Notes: generated from the sequence alone by a model not told the origin. DNA of 64,000 nucleotides from Gemmatimonas groenlandica (GCF_013004105.1 NZ_CP053085.1:3348001-3412000); one strand, 5' to 3'. Counted from the stretch's first letter, positions 34,170-43,434 are shown. Translations and numbers: made by a program.

Positions 34170-35378
34170 ATGACGACTGCCATTCGTACGCCGGCGCTCG
34201 ACGCCGCGGCCTTGCTCGACGAGGCACACCAGTTGGCGCCCCAAGTGATCGACTGGCGCCGCGCGCTGCACCAGCGCCCCGAAGTTGCATTCAAGGAGCA
34301 CGAAACAGCCCGATTCATTCGGCAGGTGCTCGAGCAGATCGGCGATCTCGAGATCTCGCGTCCGACCGAGACGAGCGTCATGGCCCGTCTCCGTACGGGT
34401 CGACCGGGACCGGTCCTCGCCGTTCGCGCCGACATCGACGCCCTCCCCATCCACGAGGAGAACGACGTCGAGTACCGGTCGCAGACCGACGGGGCGATGC
34501 ACGCCTGCGGGCACGATGGACACACCTCGATCGCCCTCGGCCTCGTTACCCTGTTGGCGCGTCATCGCGACCAGCTGCGCGGCGAGGTTCGCTTCCTCTT
34601 TCAGCACGCCGAGGAGCTCTCACCGGGCGGCGCTGAAGAAATGGTGAGACAGGGGGTGATGGACGGGGTCGATCAGGTCATCGGCCTGCACGTCTGGTCG
34701 GCGATGCCGGTCGGGCGCATCGGACTGATCTCGGGACCGGCGATGGCGGCGCCCGACACCTTCGAGTGCACGATCACCGGCAAGGGCGGTCATGCCGCCA
34801 TCCCGCACGGCACGATCGATCCGATCGCCGTCGGTGCGCAGGTGGTCTCGGCGCTGCAGCATGTCGTGTCGCGCACCGTCGATCCGCTCGACCCCGTGGT
34901 CGTGTCGGTTACGCAGTTCATCGCCGGCACCACGTTCAACGTGATCCCCAGCACGGCCTATCTCGCTGGTACCGTGCGCACGTTCGATCCCGCGCTGCGC
35001 AGCACCGTGCCCGTCACCATCGAGCGCATCATCAAGGGCGTGACGAGTGCGTTCGGCGCCACGTACGCGTTCCGGTATGAGCCGGGATATCGTCCGGTGA
35101 TCAACGATCCGGCACTGACCGCGCGACTGACGGACGTGGTCATCAACACGTTTGGTGCGGACACGCTGATCGACATGCGCCCGACCATGGGCGGCGAAGA
35201 CTTCTCGGCCTACCAACAACGCGCACCGGGCGTGTTCGCGTTCATCGGTGCCGGCAACGTGGGCGAGGGCATCGACTTTCCGCACCACCATGCGCGGTTT
35301 CAGATCGACGAACGCTCCCTGGACATCGGCCTGCGGTATCTCACCGCCGCTACTCTCGACCTGCTCGGGACGGCATGA
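34170..35378 (+). CDS. M20D family amidohydrolase (N-acyl-amino-acid / IAA-amino-acid hydrolase type)
   Basis: A 402-residue cytosolic metal-dependent amidohydrolase. Metal-site motifs are AVRADIDALP, MHACGHDGHTSIAL, FQHAEELSPGG and PTMGGEDFSAY; the dimerisation domain lies near 185-300. The family removes acyl groups from N-acylated amino acids or cleaves related amides. ATG 34170 is chosen over GTG 34164. It is the first gene of an operon with a DUF3311 protein and a sodium symporter, each joined by ATGA overlaps, suggesting uptake and hydrolysis of one substrate class. Confidence 0.9.
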   Translation: MTTAIRTPALDAAALLDEAHQLAPQVIDWRRALHQRPEVAFKEHETARFIRQVLEQIGDLEISRPTETSVMARLRTGRPGPVLAVRADIDALPIHEENDVEYRSQTDGAMHACGHDGHTSIALGLVTLLARHRDQLRGEVRFLFQHAEELSPGGAEEMVRQGVMDGVDQVIGLHVWSAMPVGRIGLISGPAMAAPDTFECTITGKGGHAAIPHGTIDPIAVGAQVVSALQHVVSRTVDPLDPVVVSVTQFIAGTTFNVIPSTAYLAGTVRTFDPALRSTVPVTIERIIKGVTSAFGATYAFRYEPGYRPVINDPALTARLTDVVINTFGADTLIDMRPTMGGEDFSAYQQRAPGVFAFIGAGNVGEGIDFPHHHARFQIDERSLDIGLRYLTAATLDLLGTA

Positions 35379-35563
35379 CCAAACCGTATCGACTGCTGGC
35401 GCTGGTACCGGCAGTCGCGATTCTCGGAGCGCCGTGGTTTGCCAATCGCGTCGAGCCGCGCATTCTCGGTATGCCGTTTCTGCTTGGCTGGATCGTGTTC
35501 TGGGTGCTCATGACGTCCGTCGTCATGGCGATCATCGGCGCTCTCGACGTTCGCGACCCATGA
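35375..35563 (+). CDS. DUF3311 small membrane protein
   Basis: A 62-residue inner-membrane protein with two hydrophobic helices (LLALVPAVAILGAPWF and MPFLLGWIVFWVLMTSVVMAII in part). Its pattern PWFANRVEPRILGMPFLLGWIVFWVL (parts: PRILGMPF, GWIVFW) is the DUF3311 signature, and members are usually encoded immediately before a sodium:solute symporter, as here. It is probably a small symporter subunit. It overlaps both neighbours by four bases. Confidence 0.88.
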   Translation: MTKPYRLLALVPAVAILGAPWFANRVEPRILGMPFLLGWIVFWVLMTSVVMAIIGALDVRDP

Positions 35564-36990
35564 TCATTTCGCTGGGCATTCTCTCCGCGACATTATTGAT
35601 CGCCCTGCTGCTCAGCGTACGCGGCGCGCGCAGCGCGGGCGGCACCGTGAGTCTCGAGCAGTGGAGCGTGGGCAGCCGCGGATTCGGCACGATTTTCGTG
35701 TTCATGCTGCTCGCCGGCGAGATCTATACCACGTTCACGTTTCTCGGCGGCAGCGGCTGGGCATACGGACGTGGTGCACCCGCGTTCTACATCATCGGGT
35801 ATGGCGCCGTCGCGTACATCATGTCGTACTGGCTGCTGCCGGCGATCTGGAAGCGCGGCACGGCGTGGAAAGTGTTGTCGCAGTCGGAGTACTTCACGCG
35901 CGCGTACGGCAGTCCGGCGCTGGGCAACCTCGTGGCCGCGGTGAGCATCGCGGCGCTCATGCCGTATCTCGTGCTGCAGCTGAAGGGCCTCGGCATCATC
36001 GTCTCGGAGTCATCGTACGGGGCGATCAGCGCCAATGACGCCATCTGGATCGGCACCACGGCCACGGTCATTTACGTGGTGCTGTCCGGCGTAAAGGGAT
36101 CGGCCATGACCGCCGCCCTGAAAGACGTGATGGTGCTGCTCTGCGTGCTCGGACTTGGCATCGTGTTGCCGTACACGCTGCACGGGGGCATCGGCCCGAT
36201 GTTCGCGCGAATCGCTGCCGAACGTCCCGACTTTCTCACGCTACCGGCGCGTGGCATGTCGCCCAGCTGGTTCGCCAGCACCGTGCTGCTCACCGTGCTC
36301 GGCTTCTACATGTGGCCGCACACCTTCGGCTCGGTGTTCACCGCGCGCGACGCGTCGGTCTTTCGGCGCAATGCCGCGTTGATGCCGCTGTATCAGCTGG
36401 TGCTGCTGTTCGTCTTCTTCATCGGCTTCGCGGCGCTACTGTCGGTGCCAGGGCTCAAAGGCGCCGATGTCGACCTCGCGCTGCTGCGCGTCACACGCGA
36501 CACCTTCGGTCCGTGGATCGTGGGACTGGTCGGCGCGGCTGGCTTGCTCACGGCTCTCGTGCCAGGCTCCCTCATTCTCATGAGCATCGCAACCACGCTC
36601 GCGCGGATCGTGCGGCCACCTCGTGAAGGACAGCCCGCCGACTCCGCCACCTTCGCGCGCCTGCTCGTCCCGCTGCTCGCCGCCATCGCACTGTTCTTCA
36701 CCTTTCGCGGCGGCAGCACATTGGTCACGCTGCTGCTCATGGCGTACAGCATGGTGACACAGCTCTTTCCCGCACTTTTCGCGTCATTCTTCCCGAACGC
36801 ACGCATCACCGCCGGCGGCGCGATTGCGGGCATCGTGGTGGGTGAAGCCGCCGTCGCAGTCACCACGCTCGGCGGCGTGTCGATGGCCTCGATTTTCCCG
36901 GGGTGGTCGCACGGCGTCACCGACATCAATGCCGGCTTTCTTGCGCTCGTCCTCAACGTCGTAACCATGGTGCTCGTCAGTCGCCTGTAA
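35560..36990 (+). CDS. Sodium:solute symporter family transporter
   Basis: A 476-residue inner-membrane transporter of the SSS family with about twelve to thirteen helices. SLEQWSVGSRGFGTIFVFMLLAGEIYTTFTFLG (parts: EQWSVGSRGFG, AGEIYTTFTFLG) and LGFYMWPHTFGSVFTARD match SSS landmarks. The start at ATG 35560 overlaps the DUF3311 gene. Operon context with an M20D amidohydrolase suggests uptake of an N-acyl amino acid, amide or organic acid with Na+. Confidence 0.9.
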   Translation: MIISLGILSATLLIALLLSVRGARSAGGTVSLEQWSVGSRGFGTIFVFMLLAGEIYTTFTFLGGSGWAYGRGAPAFYIIGYGAVAYIMSYWLLPAIWKRGTAWKVLSQSEYFTRAYGSPALGNLVAAVSIAALMPYLVLQLKGLGIIVSESSYGAISANDAIWIGTTATVIYVVLSGVKGSAMTAALKDVMVLLCVLGLGIVLPYTLHGGIGPMFARIAAERPDFLTLPARGMSPSWFASTVLLTVLGFYMWPHTFGSVFTARDASVFRRNAALMPLYQLVLLFVFFIGFAALLSVPGLKGADVDLALLRVTRDTFGPWIVGLVGAAGLLTALVPGSLILMSIATTLARIVRPPREGQPADSATFARLLVPLLAAIALFFTFRGGSTLVTLLLMAYSMVTQLFPALFASFFPNARITAGGAIAGIVVGEAAVAVTTLGGVSMASIFPGWSHGVTDINAGFLALVLNVVTMVLVSRL

Positions 36991-37016
36991 AGCCCCCGGA
37001 CGCTTCCCGCTTCGGC

Positions 37017-37424
37017 CTAATCGACTGCGCGCGGGAATCCCGTGACGTCGGCGAGCACTTCCGACACGCAGATGCGGTGCCCTTCAGGGTCCTCGAGTTC
37101 GAACTCGATCTGACCATACGGCATCAGTTCCGGACCGCGCACCAGCGGCGTGCGGCGGCGCGCATGATCGAGCAGCGCGGTTAACTCCCCACCCTCGAGA
37201 CGCAGATAGACATCCCAGTCGTGCGAGGCCGGCGTACGCACGATCGGCGCTTTAGCGCGGCGAAGCATCAGCTCGGCGTCGTCGCGGCGCAGAATGCAGA
37301 ACTCGAACGGGGCGACGTCGGGAAACGGATCCACAGCGAAGCCGAGGATCTCGCGATACCACGCCATGCAGCGTTCCACATCGGCGACGCGCAGGACGGG
37401 GACAATGGCGGCAAAACGGATCAT
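37017..37424 (-). CDS. VOC superfamily (glyoxalase/bleomycin-resistance-like) protein
   Basis: A 135-residue cytosolic protein with the paired beta-alpha-beta-beta-beta modules of the VOC fold: VPVLRVADVERCMAWYREILGF at the start and YGQIEFELEDPEGHRICVSE at the end. DPEGH is the usual second-module motif carrying a potential metal ligand. Substrate unknown; antibiotic binding, dioxygenase or isomerase roles all occur in this fold. Convergent with the symporter gene, 26 bp apart. Confidence 0.85.
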   Translation of the reverse strand: MIRFAAIVPVLRVADVERCMAWYREILGFAVDPFPDVAPFEFCILRRDDAELMLRRAKAPIVRTPASHDWDVYLRLEGGELTALLDHARRRTPLVRGPELMPYGQIEFELEDPEGHRICVSEVLADVTGFPRAVD

Positions 37425-37484
37425 ACCGAGTCAATGCCTCATCTCGACGAGAAGTGCCAACTCCGCGGCACGAGCCCGGCGGCG

Positions 37485-37811
37485 CTAGCTCGGCGACGTC
37501 AGCTTGAGCCCGATGATGCCGCACACGATCAGAGCCACCGACAGGATGCGCCCGAGATCACGCGACTCGCCGAACACGAGTACGCCCACGATGGCGGTGC
37601 CAACCGCGCCGATGCCGGTCCAGACCGCATATCCGGTGCCGACCGGCAGCGTTTTTAGCGCCTGAGCGAGGTAGTAGAAGCTCGCAATCATCGCGCTCAC
37701 GGTGATCGCCGACGGCACTGGCTTCCGGAATCCATCGGAGTACTTGAGGCCGATGGCCCAAACGACTTCGAGCAGCCCAGCCACGACCAGCATCCACCAG
37801 GCACGCGTCAC
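37485..37811 (-). CDS. sugE: SMR family transporter, SugE/Gdx guanidinium exporter type
   Basis: A 108-residue inner-membrane protein with four helices. [18 protein letters not shown] holds the essential Glu of SMR transporters, and [16 protein letters not shown] is the SugE/Gdx signature that separates it from EmrE drug exporters. Gdx exports guanidinium in exchange for protons. No guanidine riboswitch is visible: the start is only 12 bp after the upstream gene stop. Confidence 0.9.
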   Translation of the reverse strand: MTRAWWMLVVAGLLEVVWAIGLKYSDGFRKPVPSAITVSAMIASFYYLAQALKTLPVGTGYAVWTGIGAVGTAIVGVLVFGESRDLGRILSVALIVCGIIGLKLTSPS

Positions 37812-37823
37812 CGGGACGTCACG

Positions 37824-39014
37824 TTATCGGCCCGCCCGCAAGGTGGGCGACGACGAGGGCAACTGCGCGAGGAGGAAGTCCCGCGTGTTGCCACCCATCA
37901 CCCGCGCGATGGTGTCCTGATCCATGCCGGCCGTGAGCAGGCCGTCGGTGATCGCCGCCATGCCGCGCGTATCGAAGGGCGTGCGCGTGGCCCCATCGAA
38001 ATCAGATCCCAGCGCCACATGCGCGGCGCCAGCCACCTGCACCGCGTGCTGAATGGCCTTCACAATATTCGCGATCGTGGGTTCACACACGGCGCCATCC
38101 CAGTAGCCGATGCCCACGAGTCCGCCATTCGCCGCAACCGCACGGAGCTGGTCATCCGTGAGGTTGCGCGGGCCTGGGCACGTGGCCGCAACGCCGGTGT
38201 GCGACACCACCACCGGACGGGTCGCCATGGCGAGTACTTCCTGCACCGTCTGCGACGACGAATGCGCGAGGTCGACGATAATGCCGAGCGCTTCCATCCG
38301 CGCGACAACCTGACGACCGAGCGGTGTGAGCCCCGCATGCGTCACGCCGTGCGCGCTCGCCGCGACTTCGTTATCGAAGAAATGCGTCAGCCCCATCATG
38401 CGGAATCCGGCGGCGTAGAGTGTGTCCACGCTCTCCAGTTTTCCGTCGAGGGCATGCAGTCCTTCGATCGCCAGCAACGCCGAGACCTGCGCCGGATCAC
38501 CCGCTCGTCGCTCGACGAACTGCTCCAGCTCCTCGCGCGTGGTGATCAGCGTGAGCGTATTCGCCGAGCGAAGCGCCGCATCACGCAGCTTGTCGGCTTG
38601 ATACACCGCTCGAGCCCGCAGACTCGTCCACGTGGCGCGCGGCCAGTGCTCGGCGATCGCCAACAGCAGCACGTTGTCGGTGTCGCCGGTGTTCTGATCG
38701 TAGTTCATGCCGCGCGGCGTCTTGGTGACGACGGAGAAGACCTGCAGCGCCACGTGGCCTTCCTGCAACCGTGGCACGTCGACATGCCCGTGTTCCACCC
38801 GCTCGAGCGGGTCGCGACCCCATAGGAGTTGGTCGGCGTGCATGTCGGCCACGAACAACCGACGGTGCAACGCCGAAGCGACCGGCGAGACGGTCGGAAG
38901 TGTCGTGCTCACGACCGTGTTCATCCGACTGTCGGCAATGCGCGCGCCGACCGTGAGAAATCCGACCGCGGCAAGCACGACCAGCACCAGCAGTCCCGTC
39001 AGGAGACGCTTCAT
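37824..39014 (-). CDS. Membrane dipeptidase (peptidase family M19)
   Basis: A 396-residue zinc dipeptidase with an N-terminal membrane anchor (LLTGLLVLVVLAAVGFLTVG), so likely periplasmic. FVADMHADQLLW carries the HxD zinc ligands (His, Asp), LAIEGLHAL the bridging Glu, VVVSHTGVAATC a His ligand and ALGSDFDGATRTPF the substrate/metal Asp. It cleaves dipeptides and may accept D-amino acids. ATG 39014 starts at the anchor; the longer frame upstream is spurious. Confidence 0.9.
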   Translation of the reverse strand: MKRLLTGLLVLVVLAAVGFLTVGARIADSRMNTVVSTTLPTVSPVASALHRRLFVADMHADQLLWGRDPLERVEHGHVDVPRLQEGHVALQVFSVVTKTPRGMNYDQNTGDTDNVLLLAIAEHWPRATWTSLRARAVYQADKLRDAALRSANTLTLITTREELEQFVERRAGDPAQVSALLAIEGLHALDGKLESVDTLYAAGFRMMGLTHFFDNEVAASAHGVTHAGLTPLGRQVVARMEALGIIVDLAHSSSQTVQEVLAMATRPVVVSHTGVAATCPGPRNLTDDQLRAVAANGGLVGIGYWDGAVCEPTIANIVKAIQHAVQVAGAAHVALGSDFDGATRTPFDTRGMAAITDGLLTAGMDQDTIARVMGGNTRDFLLAQLPSSSPTLRAGR

Positions 39015-39024
39015 ATTCGCGTCC

Positions 39025-39384
39025 TCAGCGCAGTCCGCGCGGCATCGGATCGCCCGACATTTCGCGCGCATTCGGCAGCGAATTCGGGACGCTCTCACCG
39101 CGCAGATCACCACAGCGGTCGATCGCCTGCTCGGAACCCTGATCGATCGTGTCCGTCAGCGCGTACCGATCCACGCGCATCGAATCGACTTCTGTACGTG
39201 CCTTCACCCATTCGGCGGTGCACAACGCGCGCATGGCATCGATGCGCGACAGCCGCTCCAGCCCGGAGTCCGCCGCGCGATTCAGGAACTGCCAGGCCCA
39301 CGCCCCAAGAGCGAGGGCACCCACGAGACTGCCGATGGCGATCAGCCGGGACATGCCCGCCGTTCGCGTTTCTTCCGGCGCCAC
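39025..39384 (-). CDS. Small membrane-anchored protein, unknown function
   Basis: A 119-residue protein with one N-terminal hydrophobic helix (LIAIGSLVGALALGAWAW) and a hydrophilic C-terminal part with two Cys (ALCTAEW, DRCGDL). GTG 39384 directly follows the amidase stop (TAAGTG) with a G-rich ribosome-binding stretch upstream; ATG 39354 is an alternative. No family recognised. It sits between amidase and M19 dipeptidase genes. Confidence 0.6.
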   Translation of the reverse strand: MAPEETRTAGMSRLIAIGSLVGALALGAWAWQFLNRAADSGLERLSRIDAMRALCTAEWVKARTEVDSMRVDRYALTDTIDQGSEQAIDRCGDLRGESVPNSLPNAREMSGDPMPRGLR

Positions 39385-41052
39385 TTACGACCCCCGCTTC
39401 GGTGCCGCGATCGGCATCGTCGGCAGAAAACGCGGCGCGCGACGGGCCTTGGTGGCCTGCTCGAAGCTGTAGGCCAGACCGATCAGTCGGCCTTCACTCC
39501 ACGCCCGACCGATGAACGACACGCCGAGAGGCAGCGCATCGGCGAATCCCATGGGAACGGTGACGCTTGGATAGCCGGCCACGGCGGCCACGCTCGAATT
39601 ACCGCCGCTGTAGCGATCGCCGTTCATCAAGTCGGTCGGCCATGATGGTCCGTTGGACGGTGCCACGATCGCGTCGAGCGAGTGCTGCGCCATGATCGCA
39701 TCGATCCCTTCATCACGTGACAGTCGCCGACACGCGGCCACGGCGTCACGATACTTCGCGTCGTCGAGTGAACCCATGGTTTGTGCGCGCTCCATCTGCT
39801 CCTGTCCAAAGTACGGCATCTCCGCCCCGGCGTTCGCCCGATTGAACGCGATCACCTCGTCCATGGTGCGTACGGAAACCGTGGCGCCGCGCTCAGCGAG
39901 GTACGCGTTCACACCCGCCTTGAACTCGTACAGCAGCACGTCGAGTTCCGCCTCGTCGTACTTGCCCACCGTCGGCACGTTGGCCGGATCCACGATCACC
40001 GCGCCCGCTTCGCGCAGCGATTCGATCGCGCGCTCGAACGCGGCATCCGTCGTAGGATGAAAACCCGCCATGTTGCGCGCGACACCGATGCGCGCGCCCT
40101 GCAGCGCCTTCGCGTTCAGATACGTGGTGTAGTCGGCGACGCTCTTTCCGGCGCTCTCCGCAGTCGCGCGATCGCGCGCGTCCACGCCAGTGAGCGCACC
40201 CAGCAACGCCGCCGCATCGGAGACCGTGCGTGCCATCGGCCCCGCGGTGTCCTGCGATGACGAGATCGGGATGATTCCACTTCGGCTCCACAAGCCGACC
40301 GTCGGTTTGATGCCCACCAGTCCGCAAATCGACGACGGGCAGATGATCGAGCCGTCGGTTTCCGTACCGATGCCGACCGCGGCGAGGTTGGCCGAGATCG
40401 CCGTGCCGGTGCCGGAGCTCGAGCCGCACGGGTTTCGATCGATCACGAACGGATGCCGCGTCTGTCCGCCGCGTCCGCTCCAGCCACTCGTGGAACGGGT
40501 CGAACGGAAGTTCGCCCACTCGCTGAGATTCGTCTTGCCGAGCAGCACGGCGCCGGCATCACGCAGTCGCTGCACGATGAAGGCGTCGCGTGGTGCCGGC
40601 TTGCCCACCAACGCCAGCGAACCGGCCGTGGTCTGCATGCGGTCGGCGCTGTCGATGTTGTCCTTGATCAGCACCGGAATGCCGTGCAGCGGACCGCGCA
40701 CCTTCCCCGCACGGCGTTCGGCGTCACGCTCGGCCGCGATCGTGAGCGCATCAGGATTCGTTTCAATCACCGAGTTGAGCGTCGGCCCGCTGCGATCCAG
40801 CGCCGCGATGCGCGACAGATACGCCGCGGTGAGCGTGCGCGACGTGAGCGTGCCCTTCGCCATCCGCGACTGCAGCTCCGCCACACTCAGCTCGGCGTAG
40901 GGAAAAGCATCGGGCTGCATACCATCATGCTGATCACCGGCCGCCTGCGCCGTGTGCATCGGGACGAGTGTCGACATCGTTCCGACAGTAGCCGCTGCTG
41001 CCGTGGCCAGCGTCGACGCGACAAACCCGCGCCGATCGATCCGCTTCGTCAT
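39385..41052 (-). CDS. Amidase (amidase signature family), Tat-exported
   Basis: A 555-residue enzyme with a Tat signal (KRIDRRGFVAS, then a hydrophobic stretch ending near AQA). The Ser-cisSer-Lys triad is present: Lys in PVLIKDNIDSADR, Ser in NPCGSSSGTG and the nucleophile Ser in GTETDGSIICPSS. It hydrolyses amide bonds in the periplasm; the substrate is unknown. It follows the cystathionine gamma-synthase-type gene by 9 bp. Confidence 0.9.
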   Translation of the reverse strand: MTKRIDRRGFVASTLATAAAATVGTMSTLVPMHTAQAAGDQHDGMQPDAFPYAELSVAELQSRMAKGTLTSRTLTAAYLSRIAALDRSGPTLNSVIETNPDALTIAAERDAERRAGKVRGPLHGIPVLIKDNIDSADRMQTTAGSLALVGKPAPRDAFIVQRLRDAGAVLLGKTNLSEWANFRSTRSTSGWSGRGGQTRHPFVIDRNPCGSSSGTGTAISANLAAVGIGTETDGSIICPSSICGLVGIKPTVGLWSRSGIIPISSSQDTAGPMARTVSDAAALLGALTGVDARDRATAESAGKSVADYTTYLNAKALQGARIGVARNMAGFHPTTDAAFERAIESLREAGAVIVDPANVPTVGKYDEAELDVLLYEFKAGVNAYLAERGATVSVRTMDEVIAFNRANAGAEMPYFGQEQMERAQTMGSLDDAKYRDAVAACRRLSRDEGIDAIMAQHSLDAIVAPSNGPSWPTDLMNGDRYSGGNSSVAAVAGYPSVTVPMGFADALPLGVSFIGRAWSEGRLIGLAYSFEQATKARRAPRFLPTMPIAAPKRGS

Positions 41053-41061
41053 GCTGCTCCT

Positions 41062-42204
41062 CTAGACCGCGCCGAGGGCGCGCTCGAAATCGTTCAACAG
41101 ATCTTGCACGTCCTCGAGCCCGATGCTCAGTCGCACGAATCCTTCCGACACGGCGTCACCGCCCCAGCGCGCGCGGCGTTCCGCGCTGGTATGTACACCA
41201 CCGAAACTCGTCGCCTCGTACACGAGCGAGGACGCCGCGAAGAAGCGCGTCACGGCCGCTGCATCATCGAGCGCGAAGCTGATCACCCCACCGTACCGCT
41301 TCATCTGCTTCGACGCGATCGCATGCGACGGATCACGTGGCAACCCGGGATAACGCACGCCATGCACTTTCGGGTGCACCGCCAGCATCGTCGCGAGCTG
41401 CATGGCGGTGTCGCACTGGCGCGTGAGACGCACGTCGAGCGTCGCCAACGAGCGATGCGCGAGCCATGCTTCCATCGGTCCGGCGATCACGCCCATGCGC
41501 GTCCGCCAGGTGCGAATCGTTTCAGCATGCATGGCGTCACGACACGCCACGTGACCGAGCACCAGATCAGCGTGGCCCGTCATCGCTTTCGTGTCGGACA
41601 CCACGGCGAAGTCCGCGCCGAGCGCGAGCGGCTGCTGCAGCAACGGCGTGGCGGTGGTGTTGTCCACCACCACGAGCGCGCCCGCCGCGTGTGCGGCCTG
41701 TGCGAGCGCCGCGATGTCGCACACATCGAGCGCGGGATTCGTGGGCGACTCGAGCCACAGGACCGCGGCGCCGTCGAGTGCGTCGCGCAGACCGTTGCCC
41801 ACCGAAGGGGCCATGACCACGTTGATGCCCCGCGCCGCGAACCACGCGCCGGGAAAGTGCTGCGTCGCAATGACGCGCGTCGTGTAGTAGCTCTCTTCCG
41901 GCATCACGAGCTTGCCCCCGGGCGGCACCATCGTAGCCAGCACGGCGGCCGTGGCCGCCATCCCGCTCGGAAAGAGCACGCACGGTCCCCCTTCGAGCGT
42001 CTCGAGCGCCTGCTCGTACGCCACCCAGGTGGGATTGGAGAAGCGGCCGTAGGTGAAGGGCGACGCCGTCGGATCGCCCGGCGCGTGATACGGTGCCGCG
42101 AACACGGGACCGGCCATGTACGGCGTCCCGGGCGACGCGTCGGGCAACCCGGCGCGCACGACCCGCGTGCCGTCACGCCACTCGGGGTTCGGCGTGTTGC
42201 TCAC
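41062..42204 (-). CDS. PLP-dependent Cys/Met metabolism enzyme (cystathionine gamma-synthase/lyase type)
   Basis: A 380-residue cytosolic fold-type I PLP enzyme. The family features are YGRFSNPTWVAYEQALETLEGG, the ring-stacking Tyr in EESYYTTR, Asp in VVVDNTTATP and the PLP Lys in VSDTKAMTGHADLV. It acts on cystathionine, O-acyl-homoserine or methionine-like substrates; I cannot separate synthase from lyase. GTG 42204 overlaps the Trm112-like gene stop (GTGA); the upstream frame is a shadow of that gene. Confidence 0.88.
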   Translation of the reverse strand: MSNTPNPEWRDGTRVVRAGLPDASPGTPYMAGPVFAAPYHAPGDPTASPFTYGRFSNPTWVAYEQALETLEGGPCVLFPSGMAATAAVLATMVPPGGKLVMPEESYYTTRVIATQHFPGAWFAARGINVVMAPSVGNGLRDALDGAAVLWLESPTNPALDVCDIAALAQAAHAAGALVVVDNTTATPLLQQPLALGADFAVVSDTKAMTGHADLVLGHVACRDAMHAETIRTWRTRMGVIAGPMEAWLAHRSLATLDVRLTRQCDTAMQLATMLAVHPKVHGVRYPGLPRDPSHAIASKQMKRYGGVISFALDDAAAVTRFFAASSLVYEATSFGGVHTSAERRARWGGDAVSEGFVRLSIGLEDVQDLLNDFERALGAV

Positions 42205-42398
42205 GCCGTGGGCGGGTACTTCGCGTCGTCCAGCGGCTGCGCTTCGTCGATCAGCATGACGGGAATGCCGTCCTGCACCGAATACACCAGTCGGCAGGCC
42301 CGACACACCAACACCTCGGGCGGTCCCGCGTGGTGCTCCAAGGACGCCTTGCACTTGGGACAGACGAGGATCTTCAGCAGCTCGGGAGACAGGCTCAT
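42201..42398 (-). CDS. Trm112-like zinc-ribbon protein (YcaR family)
   Basis: A 65-residue protein with LLKILVCPKCKASLEHH and LVCRACRLVYSVQDGIPVML: two CxxC pairs form a zinc ribbon and the GIPVMLI ending is the Trm112/YcaR signature. In other organisms Trm112 activates methyltransferases; the bacterial role is poorly known. It overlaps the next gene by four bases. Confidence 0.88.
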   Translation of the reverse strand: MSLSPELLKILVCPKCKASLEHHAGPPEVLVCRACRLVYSVQDGIPVMLIDEAQPLDDAKYPPTA

Positions 42399-42413
42399 AG
42401 CACGGGCTCGCGC

Positions 42414-43388
42414 TTACGCGCTGGTGGGTCGGAACGGAGCGGGAGCCTCGGCGCTGAACAGCAGACGAGGCCCTCCGATAAGATCAATGCAATATGGGAC
42501 GGCCGCCCAGACCGCGCCGAGGCATTCCTCGATCGCCGCCGGCTTTCCCGGGAGATTGATGATCAGCGAGCTCCCGCGGGTGCCCGCCACCTGACGCGAC
42601 AGGATGGCCGTGGGAACTGTCTTCACGGACACGGCGCGCATCTGCTCCCCAAACCCCGGCAGCAGCCGGTCGCACACCGCGACGGTGGCCTCTGGCGTGA
42701 CATCCCGCGGCGACGGCCCGGTACCACCGGTGGTCACGATCAGGGCGCAGTGCAGGTCGTCGGCCAGTTCACGGAGCGCCGCCTCGATCAGTGGCTGCTC
42801 GTCGGGCACCAGCCGGTACACGGGCTCCCACGGCGACGCGATCCAGCGCGTCAGCACCGACTGGATCGCCGGGCCGGACTTGTCTTCGTAGACGCCCGAG
42901 GTGGCGCGATCGGAGATGGTGAGCACACCGACCACGGCTGGCAACGAAGGATGCGATGAGGGAAGCAATTTGGTGGCGAACGTGTGGGGGCTAGCGGAAG
43001 CGGCGCTGCGGCTAGCGAGTCTTCGGAAGACTACACGCTTTTGGTCCGGGCGACGACCGAACGTGAGGACCAGGCCGACCTCGTAGTTCGTGGCTTTGAG
43101 GTACCCGAGGAGCTGGCCGACATGCTCCAGCTCGACGGCGCGCGCCACTTTGCACTCGAGGACGACGAGGTCGTTGACGACCAAGTCGAGCCGCCCGCGC
43201 CCAATCACGCGCCCGCGGAAGGTCACCGCGACATCCACCTCACGTGCGACAGCGAACCCGGCATCGGCAAGGGCAATCACCATCGCCCGCTGGTAAATCA
43301 CCTCCGGATGCCCATGACGCAGCTCGTCATGCACCTCCCGAAACACCCGGAGAATCCCCGCCGTCACCTCGCCATGTAGTAAGCCCAT
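42414..43388 (-). CDS. GxxExxY domain fused to molybdopterin adenylyltransferase (Mog/MoaB) domain
   Basis: A 324-residue fusion. Residues 1-121 are a GxxExxY protein: MGLLHGEVTAGILRVFREVH, the name motif GHPEVIY (26-32) and GRLDLVVNDLVVLECKV with Asp68, Glu78 and Lys80 in the D-ExK spacing of PD-(D/E)XK nucleases. Residues 122-150 are a linker. Residues 151-324 are a complete Mog/MoaB domain (VVGVLTISDRATSGVYEDKSG, TTGGTGPSPRDVTPEAT, SLIINLPGKPAA), which adenylates molybdopterin in molybdenum-cofactor synthesis. ATG 43388 precedes the GxxExxY core; GTG 43418 would add ten residues. The linker is encoded by a repeat that recurs inverted upstream of the start. Confidence 0.85.
   Translation of the reverse strand: MGLLHGEVTAGILRVFREVHDELRHGHPEVIYQRAMVIALADAGFAVAREVDVAVTFRGRVIGRGRLDLVVNDLVVLECKVARAVELEHVGQLLGYLKATNYEVGLVLTFGRRPDQKRVVFRRLASRSAASASPHTFATKLLPSSHPSLPAVVGVLTISDRATSGVYEDKSGPAIQSVLTRWIASPWEPVYRLVPDEQPLIEAALRELADDLHCALIVTTGGTGPSPRDVTPEATVAVCDRLLPGFGEQMRAVSVKTVPTAILSRQVAGTRGSSLIINLPGKPAAIEECLGAVWAAVPYCIDLIGGPRLLFSAEAPAPFRPTSA
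42930..43006 (-). repeat. Dispersed repeat copy A (inside the fusion gene)
   Basis: In the minus-strand direction the copy runs CGGAAGC-like 5' part, CCCCCACACGTTCGCCACC core, then GCTTCCCTCATCGCATCC and CCGTGGTC. It encodes the linker SPHTFATKLLPSSHPSLP between the GxxExxY and Mog domains. Confidence 0.8.
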
Positions 43389-43434
43389 CCCCCACCATCG
43401 TCCCACCCCGTCACCCACCCGTCAGCCCCCCCCC

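Noticed and set aside
37812-37823. Guanidine riboswitch for the SugE-type gene
   Set aside because: Only 12 bases separate the start from the upstream gene, leaving no room for an aptamer there.
40453-42594. A 713-codon open frame on the plus strand opposite the amidase and cystathionine gamma-synthase genes
   Set aside because: It is rich in Arg and His with no domain motifs, as expected for an antisense frame in GC-rich coding DNA; the minus-strand genes have clear catalytic motifs.
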